64,000 nucleotides of DNA, from the NCBI RefSeq assembly GCF_964340395.1, contig NC_135560.1, positions 15,206,598 through 15,270,597 of the forward strand, written 5' to 3'. Source of the stretch: Glandiceps talaboti (lineage: Eukaryota > Hemichordata > Enteropneusta > Spengelidae). How positions within the stretch are numbered: position 1 is the stretch's first letter; each line of letters opens with the position of its first letter. The translations under genes and the position numbers were made by a program. The notes under the pieces were generated by a model, which was not told the origin of the DNA, did no database searches, and saw only the letters and a list, made by a program, of their open reading frames with translations. Of this stretch, positions 11,511 to 24,444 are shown piece by piece.

Positions 11511-13138
11511 CATCTATCCTCTAACTGAATCGCTATAATCATACAAAATACAATCGGAATTTATTGTTTTAGCTGTCAATCTACTCTGAATACTTAATGG
11601 CTTTTAAGAACGATATATTGAAAGGGAAAAATATTATTGGTCGTTTTCCCAGCTAACAGGAAAGCACGAAAAAGACATTACACATCGTTAACATCAATTG
11701 GTTGTGAAAAGGTTGGGTGACCACAAAGCGAATGACGTGTATTGAGTTTAATGTTTTCAAATAAAACCACAATTCGATAATATATAGAAAAAAGGCACTG
11801 TGGATCTACGGTTTCAATACTACATTATAATCATTTCAAAAAAAAAATAAAATATACAATATATGTGTGGTTTTCAATTTATGTCATCTAATTGAAAGGT
11901 TATCGAGGAATGCCAGTCAGAAAGTTAACGGGATGTCAAACTACTGTGTTTCACATTATACTCTAATTTAGTTTTCGCTGAAATGTACTCGATCGTACTT
12001 TCTCTAGTATATATGCCTCCGTTCAAGTTTCTGTTGACCCCAAATAACTCCGGGATTAGCTTTGATTGTCAGTTTGAAAGTAACCTCAATAAACGTATAA
12101 TTGCATAAATGTAACCTGCGTAGCCCTGTGTTGTATATTTCTTTTATAGTAGACAACGTAGCCATTTATATCTATTCTTTAGTATCAAAGTCTATTAGAG
12201 AAGCAATATTAAAGTATCTCACAAATTCGCTGATGAAGAAAAATTAATATTGACAATTAGGTCTTGTATTGGAACGAACTCAAAAGAACAAGAAAAGGAG
12301 CCATGTGCAGGGGCCAGGTACGTTAAGGAACCAAGATTCTAGAAGTATCTCTCTAAGGCATCGGTAATTGCATGTCTTGCCATGACCTTTCTTCAAATAA
12401 AGACGGCAACGACTTGATTTCCTCTATTGAAGGTATCTAGGTTCTCAGAAGTGAACGGAAAGGAAACCGCGAGAAAAGTAATTTTCTTAATCCCATGGGT
12501 TAGAAACAATAAAAAGTGTCCACAAGGGTGCAAATACGTTGATTGTTTGCTGTACGTGTGTTATTCATAGCAATACCAATAAGCGATACAAATGAGCTCT
12601 CCGTGATTAGTGCGCAAATAAGCCGAGTCTGTAAAGACACATCAGGCTGAAGAATGAAAAATATGGCAATAGGAAAAGTTCAACCCCTTTAGTAAAGATT
12701 AAAGTAAATTGACAATGTTTAAGAATATTGACTCGGTATAGGTCAAAGAATTTCACAACGTAAGAGTCAATAATGAAAACGGAGTAGATTTTTCGCTCAA
12801 AGACACAAAATGAGATCTCTGTACATGCCCATGCATTGATTAATATAATTGAGAGTATCATCTTCGATGGGGGGTAATATTCTTGGCACGTCGGATAACC
12901 TTTTTTCAAGAGGAAGATGATACAGGCATGAAATGTGGCGTTCTGATTTGTGTCTTATGTTCTGCTATGCAAAGAGGTTACATATATATGGCCATTATAG
13001 GCGATGCGTATTATGTGTTTTGAATATATAATATATAGCTACCTACTGAGGGTTTACCGTGTGATTTAACACTGAGGAAATAGTGCCCATGCTGTGCAAT
13101 TGTTTTTTTCAAACTTAACGATTCTCATTATGTGTAAG

Positions 13139-13141
<3 letters not shown>
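11511..13141. other. Intergenic sequence, no gene seen
   Basis: One short segment (12261-12316) is flanked by an acceptor-like AATTAG and a donor-like CCAG/GTACGT and is open, but it is too short to call. A hydrophobic 100-codon minus-strand frame (12607-12909) looks like chance in AT-rich DNA. Confidence 0.45.

Positions 13142-13174
<33 letters not shown>
13142..13174. repeat. (TG)n dinucleotide repeat
   Basis: About 16 perfect TG units. Confidence 0.95.
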
Positions 13175-13177
<3 letters not shown>

Positions 13178-13429
13178 AATTATGTAACCATCCAATCAAC
13201 TTCACGCGCAAAACGATAACCCGTCAAGTAAACACATACATATTTGTCGAAGCCAGCTGCACGTAGTCATGTTATCGACTCGCAGTTGTGGCACCAGTAT
13301 GCGTGCAACGAAATCTCCATTAAATGCTCATCAATCATTATATCCATTCCGTAAATTATCAAAACTATATCCATAGCCGAAACGATCTGTCCATCTAGCA
13401 ATCAATTAAACCATGACAACATTTTTACC

Positions 13430-13765
13430 CACCGTCTATTCACCCATCTACCCAACCAAACCACTTACTCCTGCCCACCCATCAATCCATTCATCAATCC
13501 ATCCATCCATCCATCTACTCCTCTCCCTATCCATCCATCCACCAAACCCACCATCTTCCCATCCATCCACCCATCCATCAGTTCATCCAACCATCTATCC
13601 ATTTACCCATCTACCATCCAGCCATCTATCCATCCATCCATCCATCTATTCTCCTAACCAACCAACCAACCAACCAACCAACCAACTAACCAATCAATCA
13701 ATCAATCAACCAACCAACCATCCATCCATCAGGCCATTCATCCACCAAGCCAACAATCCATCAAG
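13430..13765. repeat. Degenerate (ATCC)n / (AACC)n / (AATC)n tetranucleotide tract
   Basis: Imperfect ATCC units are interrupted by CATTC, CCAAC and AATC runs. The 142-codon frame here consists of the repeat (Pro/Ser/Ile/His rich) and is not a gene. Confidence 0.9.
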
Positions 13766-16700
13766 CCATCTATTTATCTCCACATTTCTTCTCAGTACAT
13801 ATTTTCCTTCAAATCTAAAAATCCAAAACAACATTAACTAACGAGAATACATGTGTTTGGAATTCTTTGGAATTGTTATTACCCGTCTTTTTCATTTTTG
13901 CGAGAAAATAATAAAACTGGTCTTGCGTGCCTGCCAAATAAAGAGTTATTGAATAATTCTCGGTCAAAGGTCATCTCGAATGAAATAACACACACTAACT
14001 GCAAAACACGTATTTATGTGAACATTACTTGCTGTAATTTCGAAATAAAAAGTGAATATTGATCATTAAATTATAATTTGATGGACCTTGTGCCTAATAG
14101 AAAAAGATAGATCATAAAATAAAATGCTGCGGTTTTACGATAGAATTCCTAGTTACGAATAAAAAGCATTGGCGCGTTAAACGTTATGAATATCAAGTAA
14201 ACGCATAACGTTATCGTAATAGTCCTATAAATATGTTAACACTTTTGAAAATTATCTTGGGAAATGATGTTTACGATCTACAAGGCGCTGGTCTGCAATC
14301 AGATTTGTCGGCCCTGACTGATACTTCTAAGATGTTCGAAAATCACGTTAAGTTCTGTACAATATTCAGGATCGTAACAATGTAGACTACCAGATGTTGC
14401 TGACTAGTTGTAAAAATGAAAATGTGGGGAATGAAAAAAAACAAAAAGCACGATGCAAGTAAGTTTTGAAATTATCCCGGTTATTCACTCGTTAAAATAA
14501 TGAATGCACTGCAAATCAGGCTATTTCATTCAATAATGTTAGTTTTTATACATTCGTGTCCAATAATAGGAGTTTCACTAGTCAACTAAACATGATCAAA
14601 CTTTTATATCTTAATCTTAAAACTGATAGTGTGTGCATTTTTTTCTTCGATAATTAACTGGTTTTGTTTTTTGTAGATGCTATGAGACTATTTTTTCTGG
14701 CTGTCACGCAATCTTTCAGTTGGCAGTCAACACTCGATTCTACAATATTCTCCTTAACGCCATCTATTCTGCAGCAGTTCACGTGTGCTTTGTATATATG
14801 TGCCACATTTTGCTCGGGTGATTCGCTATTGTTACAAATCAAAGACCCACCTAAAATAGATTTATTAAATCCAAACCTCACTCTTGTAATGTGAATAGTG
14901 TTATTGACTCCAACCATCGATATTTGGTCAATAATACATTACATTTTCTGCCATGTAAACAAGTTGAATCAATATGGATGGGAGCACTCGGTCATGTTGA
15001 ATGCTCGGTGTCATGACTTCCATGGCTGACTGGTTCAAATAACAGTTATATATTACATTTGTACTGTTTTGGTTGCAATCTTCCAGGTGTATTAAAAAGA
15101 ACGTGGGGAGCTGAACTGAATTCATACCTAATAAACCACGGCATTGTTACATTCAACAGCAAATAGAAGAGGTGTGACCTCTTTTATATATACGACAAGT
15201 GACATTGGAAAAAACTGACGTATTAATATAGAGGACTAGTATTTAAAGATTGGTGAGCTGGAATGCAATCTTTCAGCCAACTCAATAATCTAGGTTTTAT
15301 GTTCAGAACAGCGGTACATGTAACCAATGTTAATATCGGGTTATTACAATCAACTTTTACAACAAATTGAAGTAGCAATACCGAACGAATGCGGGAGATG
15401 CCAGCGACCGTATGATAAGCTTATAGTTGTCTCAGCCGGTATTACAACTTTACACAGAAAACTGTTGAATTCTAATTATTAAAATACTTGTACGTGTAAT
15501 CCATTTTAGCACAGAACTTGCGCCCCTCTCCCAACTTCTCTACCCATCAGAACATGCACACTTGCAATAGCAATCATATAACCTGGTCCAATATTTCGAC
15601 GAAACATATCAAAATGCAGATTTCGGTTGATTTCAGTGTGGTTAGACATGTTTAAAATGAAGCATTTTATCTGCGTTGCTTTTCCTTCTCTCGGCCAAAA
15701 CGTTTCACGATTACCGGCACTGTAATTTGTCCTGAATTAGCAAATACTAACGATTTTGTTAAGTAAGTGTAACTATCGATTGAGCCGAGTATTTAAAAAT
15801 ACACATATTCCATTTTCAACGGAACAATGTATTCATCATATTTAGCACGCTACATGTTGTATTGTTCTGCGCGTTGACATCAGCCAAAACAAACAGTTAT
15901 GTTCTAATGTAAAGATACCTCGAGATATAATGGTTTGGAAGGGACCGTTACTATGTCAACCAATGCATGTAAGCATATACGATCTAATATTCCAGCTCTT
16001 ACCATTTCTGTGTAATTCATATCAACGCATTACCTCATAACATTGTAGTTCTGTTATTGAATGGGTAATATCAGTGCTAGTGTGAATGCATCCTAGGCGT
16101 GCGTATGTCATACACTCTTAGACTTAGTAGATTATGCAAATTATGAGGTCACCGTAAGAACCAAGACACTTTACAGTTTATGATTTTCATTAACTTTTAA
16201 CTGACTTTTAACTGACACAGTTTAGACACATTCCAGCTTAATACAAGTAGTCTTGCTAGTGTGACTACAGGATATATAAGCGTCATATATGTCAGGATAA
16301 TTACTATCACGTTACAATTAACACCTCAATAACACATGTGGTCGAATTCTGTTGTTAATTCTTTACTACAAACCTTATTGAAATTCTGCATGTAGTCAAT
16401 ATGGTGTGATTAAAATGTCTTACATTTTGTGGTTTGAATACATATAGTACGAGTAATGTAATGTGATAGTTGAATATATATTGTAGGAGAAACAGTCCCA
16501 AGGCTCTTTATTTCGCGTTGTACATCGATTGCGTACCCGACAGGCTTGCCTCATACATGTATGTAATCGGTCCCATAATATTCTCTTATGTCTCTATCTG
16601 CAATTAACAAAGCTAATCAAGACCCCCGTTTCAAAAACAATCATCGACGATGGTTGAAAGTGGCTTCATAGTACAGAAAAAAAGAGCAAACAACTACATT

Positions 16701-17051
16701 ACAATGCTAAGACGACTTCTTGAAAGTCACATTGCTGATACTGTCAACACCTTATCTTGACGTGACGGTTTGTGATCGTAATTCATCGCACTGATAGGGA
16801 GACGAGATTTCACAAGATTAAAGCCAGGAGTCGCCCAGGTTAATTGTTCTTGTTTTTTCGGAGGGACATGTTCAATGAGCTTTATCTTATGTTTGAAGAA
16901 TTGATAGCCGGGCTTCCATGGGACTTAAGCTTATTACCTGACAAAAATCGTACTTAAGATAATGATTTTCTCATGCAATCAAGAAACATCACAACCTGAT
17001 AACAACGTGGGAATGGATTGGATTATTAAATATGTAAACGTCTTTAATTTT
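13766..17051. other. Intergenic sequence without supportable genes
   Basis: Overlapping 76- and 87-codon frames on opposite strands at 14654-14917 have no recognisable motif. A small tandem ACTTTTAACTG repeat lies near 16190-16215. Nothing else stands out. Confidence 0.45.
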
Positions 17052-17237
17052 TCACAGCCGACAATCCATCTTTCTGTTGTTGTCCTGTAGGCATCGATTT
17101 TCTAAGAAAAATCTGTCATATTCACAAGGGCATGATTTACACCTCACCTTCTCCCTACAATACGGCTCGACAGTAGGCGAACTATCGGAATGGATACATC
17201 CACATAATTCCAGAAGCACACAGTAGACAATGCACAT
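17052..17237 (-). CDS. Possible small Cys-rich secreted peptide or exon
   Basis: This is a 61-codon frame starting with ATG. The first 17 residues (MCIVYCVLLELCGCIHS) are fairly hydrophobic and could be a weak signal peptide. The rest has six cysteines, in the arrangement Cx5Cx2CxCx10Cx9C (residues 27-59), with acidic and basic residues between them. That is the look of a disulphide-stabilised extracellular domain such as an EGF- or TNFR-like fragment, but I cannot assign a family. The frame stays open upstream of the ATG, so it may be an internal or last exon. An AAG/GTGAGG inside it could be a splice donor. No neighbours on the minus strand support it, and a chance frame remains possible. 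Confidence 0.22.
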   Translation of the reverse strand: MCIVYCVLLELCGCIHSDSSPTVEPYCREKVRCKSCPCEYDRFFLENRCLQDNNRKMDCRL

Positions 17238-17804
17238 ATTACGTGTCTTAGTCTTTTGGTAATTGGTAAAATTTATGAATATACAGTAATTATTAACTGT
17301 TTTGTTCCAGAGGGGGTTGTCAAATAGAATGAGTGCCGTCTATTCAAATATTTACTGTGGTTTTTATCAGAAACACTACTGAGAAGAACACATATAAGCA
17401 CATACAAAACTTTATAAAATTGTATAATTTTTAGAAATAAAGATATTAAGTAATTGACGAAAATAAGGCTATTTTAGAGTCCAATATGGCCGCCGAATAT
17501 TGAGATTACTCTATGGATAACTGAAAGGTATTCGATGTCCTTGAAGAAAGACAGTGAACCCAACATTGACAACCTAACGCTTTTTAGTTCAAAGTACACT
17601 AAGAACAAGCTTTGATGCGAGTGTTTGCAGGTATTTCAAGAACTTTTATTTCCAAGAAATTGTAACTCTAGCCTTACCCGTTAATAGAATCCCTTCCTAC
17701 ACAAATGGCTATCACAGAAATACATATGGTGAGCGACGTGTGTTGTAGTGTATAAGAATAAATGGATGGCTTAGAAATTGGGTCACAAGAACTGGCTAGA
17801 GTGA

Positions 17805-17811
<7 letters not shown>

Positions 17812-17898
<87 letters not shown>
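17812..17898. repeat. (AT)n microsatellite
   Basis: About 43 AT units without interruption. Confidence 0.95.
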
Positions 17899-17903
<5 letters not shown>

Positions 17904-17991
17904 ATATACCTAGTGATATTGCTGTGCCATGATTCGCTAGAATCGGTCACGTGATAGGAAAATAGAATGACTATTTCCATAAACTTTTACA

Positions 17992-18005
17992 TGGTCACGT
18001 GACCA
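17992..18005. promoter_or_regulatory. Palindromic E-box / CLEAR-type motif
   Basis: TGGTCACGTGACCA is a perfect 14-bp palindrome containing GTCACGTGAC, the motif bound by USF/MITF/TFEB-type bHLH-Zip proteins. A second GGTCACGTGA lies at 17945. It precedes a short ATG frame (18029-18076) and the retrotransposon fossil, so it may belong to a mobile element's leader. Confidence 0.35.
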
Positions 18006-18213
18006 CCGCGCGTTCACAGCAGGTCAAAATGGCAGCTTCTGACGATGATGTATGCCACCGCGAGTTCACAGCATGAGGTATATTATAAAACACATATTGC
18101 CTGGCCATGAGGGCTATAGCACCCGTTTATTACACCCTCGTGACTGTGAGTTACCAGAATCACATGTTATTTCCCTCGGCCAAAGTATATATATGATATT
18201 ATTTAAATCTTCA

Positions 18214-18560
18214 ATGGACCATTCAGCACCTTTGTTTATCAAGTTGAACATTCTAGACATAAACCTTAGAAATATTAGGTAGGCTCTTCTTTATGGTTTG
18301 ATCCATCATCAACACTCATCTCATATTTGTATGATTATTTTAGAGCTACTTGTCACGACGATGATACTCGATTTTGTGTATATCAAAATATATACCCATA
18401 TCATGCCAGATCGAACCCAGGTCAATTTTCTATTTCTTTTTCTGGCGCAAAGGTTGCATGGAATGATATCCCTGTCAAGATGAAATGTATTAACTCTTGA
18501 TACAAACAAACCTTCAAGCAACATCTATTGAAGCAGTACAACTGTATATTGGTATTTTTA
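18214..18560 (+). pseudogene. Fossil non-LTR retrotransposon, reverse transcriptase C-terminus
   Basis: This is the decayed 3' end of a LINE polymerase. An upstream frame (to 18282) contains HSAPLFIKLNILDIN, matching the region after the RT fingers and palm in CR1/RTE/Jockey-type LINEs. Another frame is open from about 18290 and contains YPYHARSNPGQFSISFSG, then AKVAWNDIPVKM (the family signature is VWNxIP), then a TGA stop at 18498. It continues as YKQTFKQHLLKQYN, the usual basic C-terminal helix. The frame change and the internal stop show it is dead. The endonuclease and the RT catalytic YADD region are absent, as expected for a 5'-truncated insertion. The CA/TA-rich tail at 18720-18863 may be part of its 3' UTR. 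The clade cannot be fixed. Confidence 0.75.
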
Positions 18561-18719
18561 TCATGTGTACATAATACATTATATATTTTGAATCATGTTA
18601 AGACATTGCTGTGCATTTCTGTATATTAATATGTGAGGGACAGATCCAGACTAGCTCTAAGCTATTTCCTGACTCCCATTTACTCACTGTTATAATTTAT
18701 ATTTATTTGAGTGGATATG

Positions 18720-18831
18720 TACACACACAGGCACGCACAGACACACAGACAGACAGACACAGACAGACATACACAGACACAGACACAAACACAAACACAA
18801 ACACAGACACACACAGACACACATATATATG

Positions 18832-18863
<32 letters not shown>
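18720..18863. repeat. Compound (ACAG/ACAC/ACAA)n and (TA)n repeat
   Basis: ACAG- and ACAA-type tetramers are followed by ACAC and about 14 TA units. Frames across it (Thr/Asp/Gln/His) are repeat translations. Confidence 0.92.
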
Positions 18864-18866
<3 letters not shown>

Positions 18867-20487
18867 TATCTTATAAAATTGAAACTATTAAAACAGTTTA
18901 TTTAATCATACCTAAAAATGAGTTTAATAAATACAGACATTTATACTCGAGCGATACACTTAACCATTAAATGTCATAACTCAATCAATGAAAGGGTTCA
19001 GTCTTGACTCAATTATCATGCGTATTAAATAACATCAAAGATAAATTGACAACTCCAAAGAAACAGAACCCAGAATTGTGTGTCTTTCAAAAGTAATGCG
19101 ATACCCTGTAAATGATCAATAACCTGTATTATTAAGGTCAGAAATGGTACTTAGAAGTATCTACTTTCTTTTTAAACGAACGTTTTGTCCTAGTCCAATC
19201 ATAAATTTGATCCATTACAGCAATCGGAATGCACAAGTACGTCTAACGTAATATAATCAGTGATTTGATAGTATCGGTGAGTGATATTGCAAGATATTTG
19301 ACTGTATATTTTTTTTGTCCTACTCTTTTACAAAGTACAACCACATACATTATACCCTTAATGTTATCATGCTTTCATCTTTATGTCGTTCGTGAGGTTG
19401 GTGATGTGATGCGGGATAATTTGCTACCCGAACGTGTCTTTTAAGTTTTCATGCAGGAAATTTGACAGTAGAAGATGTCACACAACTGGTCTCACGTGAC
19501 CTTTACAAATCGATATATGGTTCGACAAAAGTAGTGATTAAACATGAACATTTTTAATATCACGGTCGCAATTTCTCGCATTACTTTTTAAAATTACTCA
19601 AACAACAGTCTAATGAATTGCGCGTACTCAATTGGGTATAGTATTACATGTTAAACCCTGGATCTGTATCACCTCAATATGCACGAACGGTTAATCATTC
19701 CTGATTATTTTACATTTATCAACAACGTTTACATTATTAGACATATTTAGGTAACTTTTGATAGACAGCACAAGAAAAAACAAACAGATTTTGATCAATA
19801 ATGTAAATTACTATGATTTCGAAACGTTAAAAAATAAAAAAGCTGATATTGAAAATTTCTATATTACGTTTTTGAAAACTTCAAATAAGAAAGAGACATT
19901 ATGAAATACTATAACTTTTGATTATAATTTTAACGACGACTCTTAAACTACGTATTTGGTAAATTTCTCTCAGACGCTAAACCTCATATCTGTAGAAAAG
20001 TAACGAGGAAAAACATCAACAAATAAAACTCGGGTAAAACCTATTAATACATGCGTACGTGTATCCAATACGGGATTAAAGCATATAATTCCGTTACATA
20101 TACAATTTGATTCGTTCCGTACATTCGTCCTGGTATCGGTGACAAATGATTACAATTCTAGATGAGAGATTTAACTTCACAGACTTTTTTCCCCCTCATT
20201 TTTATTTTGACAGAATAGACTGTTTAACAATTGCTTATAATTTTGGGCATTTGTATTCAGTCCATGTTCAAAATGCTCGTCAATTGAGATATCTAGTTGA
20301 TACTAAACCTAGTTTTAAAACGCATATCTTTTATCGCGTTTCCTATATCAAATATTCGTGAAAATAACCTTTACAGTAATATATTTCAAACTATTTCATG
20401 AGCCTGTCGATTTGAAAACGCTGTTGACTTCAGGTTGAAACTTGGCTAGTCAAATGTATAAGCAAACTATGGACAACCCCCTGTCAG
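18864..20487. other. Intergenic or intronic sequence, nothing recognised
   Basis: AT-rich sequence with no supportable exon. If the exon series starting at 20488 is real, an earlier exon should lie upstream. I could not find it. Confidence 0.4.
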
Positions 20488-20631
20488 AGTTCACCACCTG
20501 GAAACATCATATTGCAAGCAGTAGCACGAAATGGGAAACCATTATCAGCAGTAAAGATGATTGGTCTGATGAACATTAGAAGTCAGCCAGAAATCAGGAT
20601 GGCCCTTGTTGATTCACGAAAGGAATCACAG
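20488..20631 (+). CDS. Candidate exon 1 of a multi-exon gene; possible end of a death domain
   Basis: The segment is 144 nt, open, in phase 0 at both ends. It lies between a strong acceptor (CCCCCTGTCAG) and an ideal donor (CAG/GTAAGT). It encodes 48 residues, beginning SSPPGNIILQAVARNGK and ending RMALVDSRKESQ. The spacing of a hydrophobic helix, an R/K-N-G-K turn, a second helix (LSAVKMIGLMNI) and a following acidic-basic stretch resembles helices 4-6 of death domains in MyD88/IRAK-type adaptors. That is an impression only. Composition differs from the surrounding AT-rich DNA. No exon before it was found. An alternative downstream acceptor at 21175 (TTTCTTTAG) would add about 15 codons and then stop, giving a different last exon. 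Confidence 0.42.
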
Positions 20632-20751
20632 GTAAGTCTATATATCATCTAACCTTAATACATAGACAAGTTAAAATACGTCATGCTTTCTCAACAACAG
20701 CAACAATGACTATAATTGTTTTGATGATGATGACATCATCGTCGTTGTGGA

Positions 20752-20817
<66 letters not shown>

Positions 20818-20885
20818 GAGCAGCAGCAACAGCAGTAGCAGCAAGAATTCAACAACAACAATAATAACAACAACAACAACAACAC

Positions 20886-20929
<44 letters not shown>

Positions 20930-20945
20930 ACAACAACAACACAAC
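20752..20945. repeat. (ATC)n, (AGC)n, (AAC)n compound trinucleotide repeats
   Basis: Two ATC tracts (about 20752-20817 and 20885-20929) are separated by AGC and AAC units and followed by AAC. They lie 120 bp behind the donor of candidate exon 1, in its presumed intron. Confidence 0.95.
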
Positions 20946-22753
20946 TACAGCAATAATGCTAAACTATCTTACAAAAATTTGAATCTTAAGCAAGAAGCTA
21001 TTCTCTTGACAACGTTTTTCAAGATTTTATCATATAATCATCACTACTGAGTTTAGGTTATTTTGTATTTACTGAAATGTCTTAGGACGGATGAAGTGCA
21101 TAGGTAACATATTCCTTAGTGTATGTTGCCAACTTTATGTAATAATAACTTCTTTACTGCGTGATGTTTCTTTAGGCTTTGTACCGTGTGACCCTTGCCA
21201 GGATGGGCAGGACAAAACATTGAGTGTAGCTAATACAGTCACTGTAATGATAGATACGATCGGTACGCCCACTCAAAAGTCTCTTTGCGCGATAAGGGAA
21301 GCACTGTGTATGTAACAGATTTTTTATCTTAAATAACGACAGAATAGCGATTTTTGGAACGGAAAAACCCTTTAACCATTACATGTCCTAAGCTTATTAT
21401 CTGGTTAATGTATTCTTTTTATATAGAAATGTTCACTTTGTTGAAAGGTCGACGTACTTCTTAAATCGACTGACTATGGGGCATCTGATAGAAAAAGTAA
21501 TAACATCAATCTGTATCTCTTAGCAGATTTATATCTAAATCATAAATATAGACAGATTCATATGTAGGAATCATCGATGCTATAATTTCGCATTTGAAAG
21601 GCTCTCTCCAATGAAGCAGACGGTCGTTTATTTGATCAATATTCATTGGAGATGACAAAGTTTACATGAAATTAAACTATATTGGAACAAAGTGGGAAGG
21701 AATATGCGAAATAATTGAAAACCTGATATGATGTAATTATTACGTGTCGTTATAACGCGCATGTGGACGTAACATGGCCGTGTTTCATTATCTAGTTTTG
21801 TTGTTATTCATACCGTCACGACTGTTTAAGATATTATGTGAGTTACATTATCAGATATATGCATTAAAACTTGCAGATTCCTTTCGTGAACACACGATTC
21901 AATTAAAATGCCAACAAGAGCACTAAAAAACACACAATGAAACCGCTATAGATACACACATATATCATATACATACTCAGTACAAATATTCAACACAAAA
22001 CAACTCAAAACAAACGAGAACGATACCACAGTACACACTGCCTTAAGGATTTGTCAATGTGAAATGTTTATATTGATATGGTGTGTTACTCCAGCGCTGT
22101 ATGATGAAAAGTAATTCAAGGTGTGAAAACTCAAAATACCATTTTGCCATATCTAATAATATTTCAGTAACGAGATGTATATACAATTGCGCCTTTAATT
22201 AGAATGCTATATTATACACGTCCGAATATCCCAACGCACATCTACAGTTAGATAAGGGTGGATAGAGAAAATGCCTGCCTGTACAGAAATCCTTATACAT
22301 CCAAATTGTAACATGTTCAGTAAAGTATATTGACCTTACCATTGGCTTTATTTTGACCCTGGTGATGTTTACTTTGTATGTAAATACGATATTAGTGAAT
22401 TAACATATTAGACTGCAAGATTTGTGTTAATAACCACGTTGAATTTACATATGCGAAGGGCATCTGTGTAGTTACCAGTATAAAAAGAGACAACGTAGCA
22501 TGGTATGTACTCTACTTGACAATCTTGACATCTCACCTGTACTGTGACTTCGACCGTGAGTGGAACAGACTATTTCATCAGTAGAAACAGCTGTCAGCAA
22601 GATCTACGGTTTGTGTAGTTCCAAGACTGCTCTTCGACACAAGAAAATGAGACTGTTACTTTGAACTTGATGAGGAGTATAACCTTAAGACAATGCACTG
22701 TAAAACATAATTAACTGTTGGCCAGATTAAAGTAGCAGCAGCAGCAACAGAAA

Positions 22754-22806
<53 letters not shown>

Positions 22807-23497
22807 CACAATAATTATTTTATAATTATAAGTATTCTTTCGTGTCTTTTTGCTGTAACACTTTAGTGTCCATGTATCATAACTCTACATGCATGTTCGT
22901 TTATACGCCAGTGACAAAGTACGAAAAATGATGGATGGATGTGGTTACTCTGACATCATTGGACAACAACACACATACACGATATAAACTTAATAACGCC
23001 ATTACATCCTAGTACACAAAATAACAGTGCAAATGTTTATAAATGTCACCAGAAACAACATCAAGCATAGACAATTAAACAATATATAATTGCCTTATGT
23101 ACAGTGCTTTTAGTGGTAGTTTGAATCATGAAGCAATGCAACACATTGATACATTAGGGAATTTGTTCTTGTGCATTGGCGTAGATTTGGCTAACATTAT
23201 AATTACTGTGAGAGGCAAACAAATCGAGAAAATGGTTGCTCTGATAATGTCGCCGAATGGGTACACATTCAGTGTTGACTAATAAATCCAAGTAGTGGTA
23301 GGCCATGTAGTAAATAGGAATGTCATCTACAATTAAATGCGGTGAAGTCAACCCATTCATTTCAGTGGAGTTAAAATAACTATGAAACATAAGTATATGC
23401 TCAAGAGCAAATAATCATGATATGTGTGCAACTGACTTTTCACAAATTACTAATATAACGAATACTGCTGATGTGAGACTGTTTTCGTCTTACCCAG
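20946..23497. other. Intergenic or intronic sequence with a (CAA)n tract
   Basis: No supportable gene. CAG/CAA trinucleotides form a perfect array at 22756-22806. A 61-codon frame at 23097 has no motif. Confidence 0.45.
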
Positions 23498-23560
23498 ACT
23501 GGTATAACAGCAACCGCTGCCAAATTTGAAATTTGCAGCAAATTGAAGTTGAAGTTATCA
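23498..23560 (+). CDS. Candidate exon 2 (63 nt, phase 0/0)
   Basis: This short open segment lies between the acceptor CTTACCCAG and the donor TCA/GTAAGT. It encodes 21 residues, including KFEICSKLKLKLS. Both ends are phase 0, so it can join candidate exon 1 directly. There is no domain assignment. The polypyrimidine tract (GTTTTCGTCTTACCCAG) is good. At this length chance is a real alternative; support comes from the splice sites and the phase match with its neighbours. Confidence 0.3.
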
Positions 23561-24172
23561 GTAAGTACACATATAATAACGGCACTACTTTGATATTTCT
23601 GTAATTTCTGAAAGAAAACTACTTATGTATCAATATGTTGCGCAATTTGATCGCTCACATTTCGTTAAAAAGCATCGTACGTAAAAGGGTATATGGTCAA
23701 AACTTTTCTAATACATCACATTATGGAAACGAAATCAATGAAACACATTTATTAAATGTAAGAACACCTTCCGTTCATCACGATGCTTACATACGTTTTT
23801 TGATCGTCTGATTGCACCTTACATAATGCCCTACTTTCATTTTAACGTGCTATATACTTTCTCTACAATGATATCCACTCACAGGATATTGTGTACTGAT
23901 TATACACACTCACATTTATAGAAAATCCGACACTCTTCTCGCATAATGGGGGTCAATACATGACATTGTATATTATGTAAACAGACACTATAGAATATCT
24001 CTTCCACTCAACAAATCCGTGATGTCTGAGAACATTTTTTTGAGGGTGATTATCTATTAGGATTGACAACATCTATGCATGCCATATTGTACACAAAATG
24101 TCTGGCAGAATATATTATTACAAACAGCGTCTCTACGTATATTGCAGTAAGAGCTTTATACCACATTAGTAG

Positions 24173-24444
<272 letters not shown>

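Noticed and set aside
11187-11513. CRISPR-like regular repeats
   Set aside because: Simple GTAT and TA microsatellites without spacers in animal DNA.
13413-13841. 142-codon Pro/Ser/His-rich frame
   Set aside because: Consists of degenerate ATCC and AACC repeats.
14654-14917. Opposed 87- and 76-codon frames
   Set aside because: Open on both strands with no recognisable motif; not enough to choose or support either.
21175-21315. Extension of candidate exon 1 by an exon after TTTCTTTAG
   Set aside because: In the required phase it stops after about 15 codons; the longer frame there is out of phase. Kept only as an alternative ending.
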